NCBI RefSeq assembly: GCF_001700435.1
Contig: NZ_LYPC01000018.1
Location: 450-49,456 of the forward strand
Origin: Paenibacillus pectinilyticus
Lineage (GTDB): Bacteria; Bacillota; Bacilli; Paenibacillales; NBRC-103111
DNA: 49,007 nucleotides
Direction of reading: 5' to 3'
The notes under the pieces were generated by a model. The model ran no database searches. It was given only the letters and a program-made list of their open reading frames with translations, and had not been told where the DNA came from. Made by a program: the position numbers and the translations under genes. Below are positions 33,311-41,295 of this stretch, piece after piece. How positions within the stretch are numbered: position 1 is the first letter of the stretch; every line of letters begins with the position of its first letter.

Positions 33311-35725
33311 TCACTTATCTCTTACCCCACACTCGCCGCTGACTTCCACAAAAGCCGTCCTCAAACCCTCACAACGAGCCGAAACCATCGAGGCTCCACC
33401 ACGCGGATCCATGTATATACAAGCTCGCCCATTCGCAAGCTCAATCGATCTCGAGCCCCTCACTGTACCCAAGTTATCCAGAAGCTTGCCACTTCCCGCT
33501 AGTCCAAAATGAATACGAACAGCCGCATCCGCGCAGAATACGCCCTCTGCATCATAGGCTTTTGCCTCAATCATCACATGGCCGTTCGGCTCCTCATAAC
33601 TACTTAACTGCAGGGACACAGGAACTCCCCAGCTTTCTGTCTGGAAGACGAACGTAGTCTCGTCCGATACTACGTCCCCGCTTTCATTTCTCCCTCTAGC
33701 TACAACCTGATTCATACCTGGCAGCAACGTAACATTCCATCGCAGCCCCGCATTCGGATAATCCCGTACATCCCTAGTTCTTACCCCAGCACTTTCACCG
33801 TTGATGAATAGCTCAGCCTGAGAGCAATTCGAGTACACACGAATCGTCTGCTCCTCTTCTGCTGATCCTGTGCGCACATCCATGGCACCGCCATAAATCC
33901 GTATCATCGGCTTCTCTAACCAGTAGGATTGGAAGACGTAATAGGCTTCTTTCTTTTTAAAATCCCTCTCCACAACGCCCTTCATATTCAAGTAAGGGAT
34001 CGGCGAGTCTGGACGTACAGGTGTCGAGAAGTCCTTAAATGACCACTGCGCAGTCCCCGTCAGCCACGGCATTCCTTGCTGCGCTCGCAGATACCAGTCA
34101 ATCATGTCGCAGAAATACGTCTCCGACCAATCACCGAGGCTCGACACACGCGGATCACCACCGGTTAGCAAGTAATCCCCGTCACGCTCATCGGCACCCT
34201 GTCCGGTTTGAATATCTGCAAAGCCTGTATACGGCTTCTTCACATGCCGACCTGCGACATTATCCGCCCCCCACTCTACGTGGAGGAAACGGTCAGTGTT
34301 TTCAAAACCAGCACGCGTGTAAGATTCATACTCAGGATATACACCTCGGTACCAGCCCGCCCAAATCGAAGGGGAATACACATCAACAATATCTCGGCAA
34401 AACTCACAGCGTCGAATAGCTGTCAACCTCGTATCATCTAGCTCATGCGATAACGCATGAAGCTCACGCATGAAATCTCGAATCGCTTCTTCGTCGAAAT
34501 AGTTGAAATCCGCTTCCCAATCGTTCTCATTCCCCAAGCCCCACAAAATAATGGAAGGATGGTTCCGATGCTGCGTAATCATTGCTGTAAGCATATCTTT
34601 ACATTGCTGACGATAGCTGGCCCCGCCCAAACCTCCGCGGCACCAAGGGATTTCTTCCCACACTAGCAGCCCAAGCTCGTCGCATTGATCCAGCACAATT
34701 CGCGACTGCTGATAATGTCCCAACCGAATGAAGTTCGCGCCCATGTCCTTAATGAGCCGCATTTCACAGGCGATCATCTCTTCCGTCATCGCGGCGCCAA
34801 CACCCGCGTGATCCTCATGACGATGCGTCCCATGTAACAGTAAGCGCTCTCCATTTAGATAAAACGGTCCCTTTTTCTCAAATTCAAAATAACGAAGTCC
34901 AAATCGAACGGTCTCCGCCGTTTCGGTTCCCGTCCCCTCATCCTCCAGCGTCACCTTACAGGTATACAAGCGAGGCGCATTCGGGCTCCATAAATGAGGC
35001 GCATCTACCTCGAAATCGGCCACCACTTCGCTGCCGTCCCACGTCACCCTATTTACTGTGGCTGCAAATATCTCTTGCTCCGTATCATCCCATACCTGTA
35101 AACGTAATCGTACTGAACGCTTGTCTGCTTCCGGATGATACAGCTTAACCTGAACCTGAATATCCGCACGATCCGCGGACACCTGAGAAATCACATGAAC
35201 GGTTTCCAGTGAAACAGCGGGTACATACACCAAGTTCACATAGCGATAAAGTCCGCCATATAAGTTAAAGTCACTGACATCGGATGGGATCGTTTCCAAG
35301 TTACGTGTATTATCACACCGGATCGCAATTGGCACTTTATTCTCGTAGTAAGCAGGAAACTGACCCTCACGAAGCCGATCCGTGATATCGATTGTAAATT
35401 CATCATAGCCACCCTGATGCTCACCCACGCGGTCTTCATAGACATACACCTCCGTATGCTGCCCCGCACCTTCAAAATGCAATAACGTTCGGCCATTCAG
35501 ATACGGATTATCTACCTCAAGCAGTGTTCTGTACCAGCCTTGTCCTTGATAATAAGGAACGTCGGGGTCCATCGCGTCTAAGGCATTGAAGCAATGCGGA
35601 AGCTCAACCTCGCTCCACGCCAAGTTATAATGATTATTTAATTTATCTTTGCGCCATACTTCCCAGGCACCGCCTAAGGAGCTTTGAATATATGCCCAAT
35701 TATGAGTAAGCCGTTGTGTAATCAT
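33311..35725 (-). CDS. GH2 glycosidase with C-terminal DUF4982-like modules
   Basis: 804 aa from ATG 35725, 7 nt after AGGAGG; the frame opens 84 nt earlier but without a ribosome site. GH2 sandwich, Ig-like and TIM-barrel domains lie in about 1-600; acid/base E400 in GLGNEND, nucleophile E484 in HVEWGADN, and the HRHEDH motif fits GH2. From about 600 there is a DUF4982-like region (YSNCSQAELFINGES...NVTLLPGMNQVVARG) and a Big/Ig-like C-terminus (VHFGLAGSGKLLDN). There is no signal peptide, so it is cytosolic. The operon (hyi-like, GH2, GH88) suggests it trims the neutral or amino sugar part of imported oligosaccharides. The NxK motif of beta-glucuronidases was not seen, so a beta-galactosidase-like specificity is more likely. 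Confidence 0.85.
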   Translation of the reverse strand: MITQRLTHNWAYIQSSLGGAWEVWRKDKLNNHYNLAWSEVELPHCFNALDAMDPDVPYYQGQGWYRTLLEVDNPYLNGRTLLHFEGAGQHTEVYVYEDRVGEHQGGYDEFTIDITDRLREGQFPAYYENKVPIAIRCDNTRNLETIPSDVSDFNLYGGLYRYVNLVYVPAVSLETVHVISQVSADRADIQVQVKLYHPEADKRSVRLRLQVWDDTEQEIFAATVNRVTWDGSEVVADFEVDAPHLWSPNAPRLYTCKVTLEDEGTGTETAETVRFGLRYFEFEKKGPFYLNGERLLLHGTHRHEDHAGVGAAMTEEMIACEMRLIKDMGANFIRLGHYQQSRIVLDQCDELGLLVWEEIPWCRGGLGGASYRQQCKDMLTAMITQHRNHPSIILWGLGNENDWEADFNYFDEEAIRDFMRELHALSHELDDTRLTAIRRCEFCRDIVDVYSPSIWAGWYRGVYPEYESYTRAGFENTDRFLHVEWGADNVAGRHVKKPYTGFADIQTGQGADERDGDYLLTGGDPRVSSLGDWSETYFCDMIDWYLRAQQGMPWLTGTAQWSFKDFSTPVRPDSPIPYLNMKGVVERDFKKKEAYYVFQSYWLEKPMIRIYGGAMDVRTGSAEEEQTIRVYSNCSQAELFINGESAGVRTRDVRDYPNAGLRWNVTLLPGMNQVVARGRNESGDVVSDETTFVFQTESWGVPVSLQLSSYEEPNGHVMIEAKAYDAEGVFCADAAVRIHFGLAGSGKLLDNLGTVRGSRSIELANGRACIYMDPRGGASMVSARCEGLRTAFVEVSGECGVRDK

Positions 35726-35813
35726 CTTTGATCCTCCTAAAGGTGCTGCGAATATCCTCTCCATTATAAAGATAAAGGAGCGCCCCCACTTGGCAAAATC
35801 AAAGATCATGTTG

Positions 35814-36560
35814 TCATTTTATAAGATTTTGCAAGCCTACACGCGGTTCTTCTAGCGGAAAATACTCCAATCCCATGCTGCCTGTATAGCCAGTCGCATC
35901 AATCGCTTGGAAAATCTGATTATAATTCAGCTCTCCATTATCGATCTCGTGCCTGCCAGGGCATCCTGCCGCATGAAAATGGCCAATCCATGCCCTATTC
36001 TCACGAATAGTAGCAAGGAGATTTCCTTCGGTCACTTGTTGATGATAGATATCAAATAACACCTTCACGAAAGGGCTTTCAATTTCTTTCACAATAGCGA
36101 AAGCTTCTTCCGATGAAGCTAAGAAATAGCCGGGATGATTCACACGCGTGTTCAGCGGCTCAATCAGCAGTGTTACGCCCTCTTTTTCCAAAAGAGGCAC
36201 ACAGGCACGCAATCCATCTATCAGTGATTGACGCTGAGCGTCTCGCGACACACCCTCTAGCTCTTGTCCCACTTGGGAGATGAGCTTCGTACAATTCAAG
36301 CGCTTCGCTACCGCGATCGATTCCGTAAGCCCTTCTATATACACATGGCGTTGTTCAGGATCGACTAGACTTACCATTTTCGTGCAAAACGCAGCAATCG
36401 TAACACCCGCTTCAGCCACAGCTGCCGCAACGGCATCGATCTCTTTATTCCACCACGTCCAGAATTCAATCGTATCGTACCCTAGCTCTTTCACTTCCAA
36501 TACACTGTCTCTAAAGTCACGCCCACGATAAACGGCATCCACACAAACAGAGAGTTTCAT
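35814..36560 (-). CDS. Hydroxypyruvate-isomerase-like TIM-barrel protein
   Basis: 248 aa from ATG 36560, with AAGGAGGG 6-8 nt upstream. AP_endonuc_2 / sugar-phosphate-isomerase-epimerase fold with Hyi-type motifs: IEFWTWW, AAFC, IEPLNTRVNHPGYFL, VLFDIYHQQ, GHFHAAGCPGRHEIDNGELNY and LEYFP, giving the paired Glu and metal-binding Asp/His. Hyi interconverts hydroxypyruvate and tartronate semialdehyde, but this fold also covers keto-sugar 3-epimerases and keto-deoxyuronate isomerases, so the real substrate in this uronate operon may be a 4-deoxy-5-ketouronate. First gene of the operon with the GH2 and GH88 enzymes. Confidence 0.8.
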   Translation of the reverse strand: MKLSVCVDAVYRGRDFRDSVLEVKELGYDTIEFWTWWNKEIDAVAAAVAEAGVTIAAFCTKMVSLVDPEQRHVYIEGLTESIAVAKRLNCTKLISQVGQELEGVSRDAQRQSLIDGLRACVPLLEKEGVTLLIEPLNTRVNHPGYFLASSEEAFAIVKEIESPFVKVLFDIYHQQVTEGNLLATIRENRAWIGHFHAAGCPGRHEIDNGELNYNQIFQAIDATGYTGSMGLEYFPLEEPRVGLQNLIK

Positions 36561-36652
36561 CCTCGTCCCTCCTTCCATTCTGATCTTTTCTCATTGTATG
36601 GTAAAATGATGCAAATGCCTATCCCGAAAATTTTATGCTAGGAGTCCTATTG

Positions 36653-37603
36653 ATGATAAGAACGCTGGCCATCACAACCGACTTTGCTGTGCTTCACCAA
36701 GTTCCGCTTGAAGGGCTTTCAGACCCATCGATCTTATGGTACTGGGTTGATTTCGATAATCCGAGCGAAGAAGAGTCGCTGCAATTGAAGGATCATTTTC
36801 ATTTTCATCCATTAGCGATTGAGGATTGCTTCTATCTTCTTCAAAGGCCGAAAATCGATCATTATAGCGATGTTCATTTCTTTGTCATGCATGCCATTGA
36901 TGCCAAAACGCTGGATGCAGAAGAAGTCGACATGTTTCTAGGCAAAAATTATATCGTGACCTTTCATCTGCGAGCTTCCAGGGAAATCGAAGACGCTTGG
37001 AGTCGGATCACACTCAATGATAGTTTCCGAACACAGGGTCAAATCTACGCGGTTTATCTGATTCTGGACAATCTCGTCGATCAATACTTCCCGAGTGTAT
37101 ATCAAATTGAAGATCAGCTCAATGATATCGAGAACAATATGAAAACAGATGCGATAGACGAATTGATGAATGAGGTTTTTGAAATACGTTCTCGCCTGTT
37201 GAAATTACGCCGAACAATCGTTCCGATGCGGGACCTCTTGTATCGACTCATCAGTACAGAACGCATTGATCAGGTTCGTGAGCAGCTTGTTTTTTTCACA
37301 GATATTCATGACCATCTCCTCAAGCTTTCTGAAATGATTGACTCGAACCGTGAGATTACAGCGGATATCCGCGATAGTTATATTTCCCTCAGTTCCAACC
37401 GTATGAACACGATTATGAAAACCTTGACGGTAATTACGACCATCTTCATGCCGTTAACGTTTATTGCGGGACTGTATGGGATGAATTTTGCCTATATGCC
37501 GGAGCTACAATGGCACTGGGGATACTTCGCGGTGCTTGCTATCATGCTGGGTATTGGCTTCGGCATGTTCGCTTGGTTTCTTAAGAAGGGTTGGTTTAAA
37601 TAG
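36653..37603 (+). CDS. corA: CorA-type Mg2+/Co2+ channel
   Basis: 316 aa from ATG 36653, 8 nt after TAGGAG. A long acidic N-terminal cytosolic domain of alternating strands and helices leads into the long stalk helix (residues about 160-255). Two membrane helices close the protein, with the GMN signature in GLYGMNFAYMPELQWHWGYF between them and a basic end (KKGWFK). It assembles as a pentamer in the membrane. It is divergent from the isomerase operon and has no tie to the polysaccharide genes. Confidence 0.93.
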   Translation: MIRTLAITTDFAVLHQVPLEGLSDPSILWYWVDFDNPSEEESLQLKDHFHFHPLAIEDCFYLLQRPKIDHYSDVHFFVMHAIDAKTLDAEEVDMFLGKNYIVTFHLRASREIEDAWSRITLNDSFRTQGQIYAVYLILDNLVDQYFPSVYQIEDQLNDIENNMKTDAIDELMNEVFEIRSRLLKLRRTIVPMRDLLYRLISTERIDQVREQLVFFTDIHDHLLKLSEMIDSNREITADIRDSYISLSSNRMNTIMKTLTVITTIFMPLTFIAGLYGMNFAYMPELQWHWGYFAVLAIMLGIGFGMFAWFLKKGWFK

Positions 37604-37611
37604 CTTTTGGA

Positions 37612-37642
37612 TGAAAAAATAAGCCCTCCAAAGGTCGGAGGA
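37612..37642 (-). terminator. Terminator of the PL8 lyase gene
   Basis: On the minus strand, CCTCC and GGAGG pair around GACCTTT and are followed by TTATTTTTTC. It also lies just past the CorA stop but has no T run on that side. Confidence 0.7.
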
Positions 37643-37672
37643 CTCATAAGGTACGCATAGATCTTACTCGCT

Positions 37673-40600
37673 TTAATTCTGATAATCATAATTATACACG
37701 ACAACATTATCGACGTAGAGGGTGCCAACATCCGCCGAATAAGCGGAAAACTCCATGTTATCGATGTTGGTGACAGCTGCCTTCAAGGGAGCGCTGCTCG
37801 CTCGTAAAATAGAATCGATATAAAGATCAAAGGTGTCGGTTACCGTATTGATTTTGACTTCCACCAAATAAGGCGTATTCGCACGGTAGGGCATAACGGT
37901 TGTTGTGTCATTCAACTTGATATTCCCGTCTGCTCCGAAAACAACTTTGACGGCCTGTGTAGTACCACTGGACATAATCATCCGCCAGTTGGTCGTCGTC
38001 GAGGTTGGTGTCAGGTAGGCAGCGGCTTTGATCGTGCCCGTCAATGCCGTGAATGCTTTCGTTAAGTACATGCCATAACCCGTCAGTGTTTTGTTCATCT
38101 TCGTCGACTGGTCGAACCAGTTGCCGGAGTTGTAATATTTCTGAACCGCGACAGTCCCCGTGTTGTTCGTTGTTGCCGTCCAACCAGACAGCACACTGCC
38201 GACGGCTGTGGTTTGATCCGTTGCACTTACGATCGGCGCAGCTGGTGCGGCAGCTGGCGTAGGTCTCACAGGCGGCGTTGGCGCTGTCACGTTCGCATAC
38301 ACCTTGGCATTGTTCACATACATGGCCCCAACCGTGTTGTTCGTAAAGAAGCGAAGCTGCCCAACATCTGTAACTGGCGCACGGAAGGCGACTTGACTGA
38401 GCTTCAGCGTACCGTTGACGTACAGATCAAATAGATCGGTCGACGGGTTCAGTACGATTTTAATCGCATACCAAGTTCCTGCTGCATAAGCTTGCACATT
38501 CTGCCAGGTGCCACCTACATTTGCTTTTAACATGCCCGTATCGAAGGCAAGTGAGAGCGCTGTACTCCCTGCGCTGTTGCCCACATAAATCCCAGACCAA
38601 TTCGTCACGGCATCTACCTTCACACTCGCTTCGATGGATGTGCTGCCTGTTTCCGTAAACGTACTGGTGATATCAGACCCTGTTCCTGCAGTCGCCGAAG
38701 TCTGATTGATTTTCACACTTTTATCTGTCGCACTTGGATCAGCGACTACGCTGACTGTACCGCCGTTTTCCGTTTTGCTCCACCCCGCTGGATAACCGCC
38801 AGTCGTATCCGCATCAAAGGTGCTGTTCACATCGAACAATTTGAATTTGGCTTTGAAGTTATAGCCGTCTGCCTTATTCACATTCACTGTGAATTTAATA
38901 GTCGGTGATAACTGAGTTACCGTGATGCCGTCATCATAAGAAACGACCCCTGCTGCGCTTTTCGCAATCTCAACCGAAATCGTCCCCGTGTTCGCTTGTG
39001 TTGGATCTGAGATACTGATATCGAATGTATTGCCGGATTCCTTCGTCATCACGGAGGATTTCTTATTTACGGTCAGTTCGCCTACCGTTTTGACTGCATC
39101 GTTCCAGAAGTTATATCCCTTCATGCCTAGCGTATTCTCACTCACCGCATGCGCACTTGTAGAGTTTTCCAGGATTTGAATGTTCGGATTTGCCGCATAA
39201 GCAGCTGTCTCAGCAGCTGACTTATTCGGAAGCAATACATAGGCATAGGTGCCATCTGTGGGATTGATCCCATGATCCTGTACGAGCTCCATGTAGTTGC
39301 GCGTGTAGGTCACGCCGTCCGTGTAGGCGGAGTTAATAGCTCCCCAATCACCTGATCTTGCGTATCTCTTCCCTTTGATTGTCGTCGCCGTTGGGAAATA
39401 ATACCCTCCTGTACCTTCCAAATACATAGAGTTTACTCCTGTCATCGTCTCCGACCAGCCTAAGCTGTTTGATTTCGATACCCCATTTACAACCAGATCA
39501 TTATTGCCTGCCGCATTCAGCTTGCGATTCTCGACAACGGTCTCGATCGTCCGACTATCTGTACTATCGATATCAGAACCGAGATTGACCACTTCGTCAT
39601 CAAACATAAACCAAGACTTTTTGGCCTTCAGTGTACTCAGCTCAGCAGCCAAATACATCCCTTCTACGCCATATAAGCCGTCCATTTGCGTCCCGCCAGC
39701 CCACGTAATCGTATTATTCCATGGCGCACTAATGCCGCTGGCATTCGCACGTGTCAGTGTATCCACCGTCGTTCCTGGTAAACGATAGGGGTTAACCGTC
39801 GCCCAGTAGTTATCCGAGAACTGCGTATAGTCATTGTTATAGAGATACGTCATGCCATCCGATGTGTGCCAAGCTTTCAGATTTTCGCCATTGATCGATT
39901 CATAGTTCTTCGTTTTGTTGGAGTACATCCCTACCGTAAAGCCCCAACCTGGGCGCAGATGGACGAAGCGGTCCTCATTCGGATATTGGACATGCTTGAT
40001 GAGCTCGCCACGCGAGACAACCGCCGAATCATTCATAATCGATTTCACATTCGCAAGATCCGTCAGCGACATCGCTGCGTACACCGCGCCTGTTTGGTCG
40101 GACTGAACCCAATACTTGACCATGGATTTAAAATTCGCTGCATGCGGTGAGGGTGCGAAACGGCTCACGCTTGCGACAGCCGCGATCAATGTATCGCCGC
40201 TGATTTGATCTTGCACCATGTACCGGGAAATCTCTCTGCCCCGGAACGCATCCATCGTAAGACCATTATAGGCAATTGGCTCATACGTTCTATAAACCCA
40301 ATCATAAACATGAGACACATCGGGATCCGTAATTGCCCAGCTAGAACCCGTTAAGATGAACAACACATTGCTCAAATCGGCTAACATGGCAAGTCCATAT
40401 CCTCCGGCATAAGGGAACCAAGCATGCTGGAAATACGATCCATCCTCATACATGCCATCACTCGTGTTCACATACTCGAATAACTGACTTAGCGTATCCT
40501 TAACTAAGTTCAACTTCACCGAGCTTTTACTCAAAATCCCGCTCATCATGACGATATTGGCTTTCCAAATCCGGTTAGCCGCAACATAATCGCCTGTGAA

Positions 40601-41188
40601 TCCTTTGGGAGTTGGGTCAAAATGATCCATCGCCGCAATATAATTCGTCTTCTGCGCAGCAGATAAATCATCATAAAGCATCGCCGTCATCTCGCCCAAG
40701 CTTTTGGACGCTGATACCTCCGTGGACCACCAATTACTGGAGTCGCGATCCACGTTCTCCGAATACCAATTTCCATAGATCCAATCGATACCGCTGATAA
40801 TATCTGATTTTAGTGTCGTATTACCGGCTAAAGAAGACCCAGTTGTTTTATACGCAATGGTCATCGCTTTCAATCTGCCTAAGCTCTGTGAGGCACCTGT
40901 GATCGTTGTCAAGTCAGACCATAAATACGTACGTGCTCCTGTCTTAATTAGACTTGACCAATACGTATTGGCATCGGCATCAATTTGCGTAATACGCGCT
41001 GCGATATCTGGATCAGCGGTGCTGTAGCCGGAGCCGACAAGATTGTTTACAAGCTTCGTACGCAGACTGTCATATTCATCAGCAGCTTGCGCCGTTTGGA
41101 CACCAGCAACACCGAAAATTTGAACGATTACACACAGGAGTAGTAGATAGAGAAACGTTTTTTTACCTAAACGAACGACTGCACTCAT
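37673..41188 (-). CDS. Secreted family 8 polysaccharide lyase with two LamG-like C-terminal modules
   Basis: 1171 aa. Signal peptide 1-35 (AQA|AD). The alpha/alpha toroid (about 40-400) holds the PL8 catalytic set: N205 (AANRIWK), H255 (GSYFQHA) and Y264 (AGGYG), with NWW at 152-154 as the aromatic patch and DAFRGREISRY as the Arg loop. The N-H-Y spacing (+50, +9) equals that of Streptococcus hyaluronate lyase (N349, H399, Y408) rather than GL1 xanthan lyase (+52, +9). The beta sandwich extends to about 790. Two similar modules of about 180 residues end the protein, each with xDxFDLYxxxxLx...V(Y/D)N..VY. AAGGAGG lies 6 nt before the ATG, with a cre site just upstream. It cuts a uronate polymer outside the cell; hyaluronan, chondroitin and xanthan are all possible. 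Confidence 0.92.
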   Translation of the reverse strand: MSAVVRLGKKTFLYLLLLCVIVQIFGVAGVQTAQAADEYDSLRTKLVNNLVGSGYSTADPDIAARITQIDADANTYWSSLIKTGARTYLWSDLTTITGASQSLGRLKAMTIAYKTTGSSLAGNTTLKSDIISGIDWIYGNWYSENVDRDSSNWWSTEVSASKSLGEMTAMLYDDLSAAQKTNYIAAMDHFDPTPKGFTGDYVAANRIWKANIVMMSGILSKSSVKLNLVKDTLSQLFEYVNTSDGMYEDGSYFQHAWFPYAGGYGLAMLADLSNVLFILTGSSWAITDPDVSHVYDWVYRTYEPIAYNGLTMDAFRGREISRYMVQDQISGDTLIAAVASVSRFAPSPHAANFKSMVKYWVQSDQTGAVYAAMSLTDLANVKSIMNDSAVVSRGELIKHVQYPNEDRFVHLRPGWGFTVGMYSNKTKNYESINGENLKAWHTSDGMTYLYNNDYTQFSDNYWATVNPYRLPGTTVDTLTRANASGISAPWNNTITWAGGTQMDGLYGVEGMYLAAELSTLKAKKSWFMFDDEVVNLGSDIDSTDSRTIETVVENRKLNAAGNNDLVVNGVSKSNSLGWSETMTGVNSMYLEGTGGYYFPTATTIKGKRYARSGDWGAINSAYTDGVTYTRNYMELVQDHGINPTDGTYAYVLLPNKSAAETAAYAANPNIQILENSTSAHAVSENTLGMKGYNFWNDAVKTVGELTVNKKSSVMTKESGNTFDISISDPTQANTGTISVEIAKSAAGVVSYDDGITVTQLSPTIKFTVNVNKADGYNFKAKFKLFDVNSTFDADTTGGYPAGWSKTENGGTVSVVADPSATDKSVKINQTSATAGTGSDITSTFTETGSTSIEASVKVDAVTNWSGIYVGNSAGSTALSLAFDTGMLKANVGGTWQNVQAYAAGTWYAIKIVLNPSTDLFDLYVNGTLKLSQVAFRAPVTDVGQLRFFTNNTVGAMYVNNAKVYANVTAPTPPVRPTPAAAPAAPIVSATDQTTAVGSVLSGWTATTNNTGTVAVQKYYNSGNWFDQSTKMNKTLTGYGMYLTKAFTALTGTIKAAAYLTPTSTTTNWRMIMSSGTTQAVKVVFGADGNIKLNDTTTVMPYRANTPYLVEVKINTVTDTFDLYIDSILRASSAPLKAAVTNIDNMEFSAYSADVGTLYVDNVVVYNYDYQN

Positions 41189-41222
41189 AAATGGCCTCCT
41201 TCAATATAGATACTCGGTAAAT

Positions 41223-41236
41223 TGTAAGCGTTTACA
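41223..41236. promoter_or_regulatory. Catabolite-responsive element (cre) of the PL8 lyase gene
   Basis: TGTAAGCGTTTACA matches the cre consensus TGWAANCGNTNWCA at every position and is embedded in the larger near-palindrome ATTGTAA-GCGT-TTACAAT. It lies 35 bp before the lyase start, so CcpA should repress the gene when preferred sugars are present. Confidence 0.85.
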
Positions 41237-41295
41237 ATAAAAGTGTGGACATCCAGATTAGAACCCGGATTCCTTCCTATTCCTCCATCTAGCTG

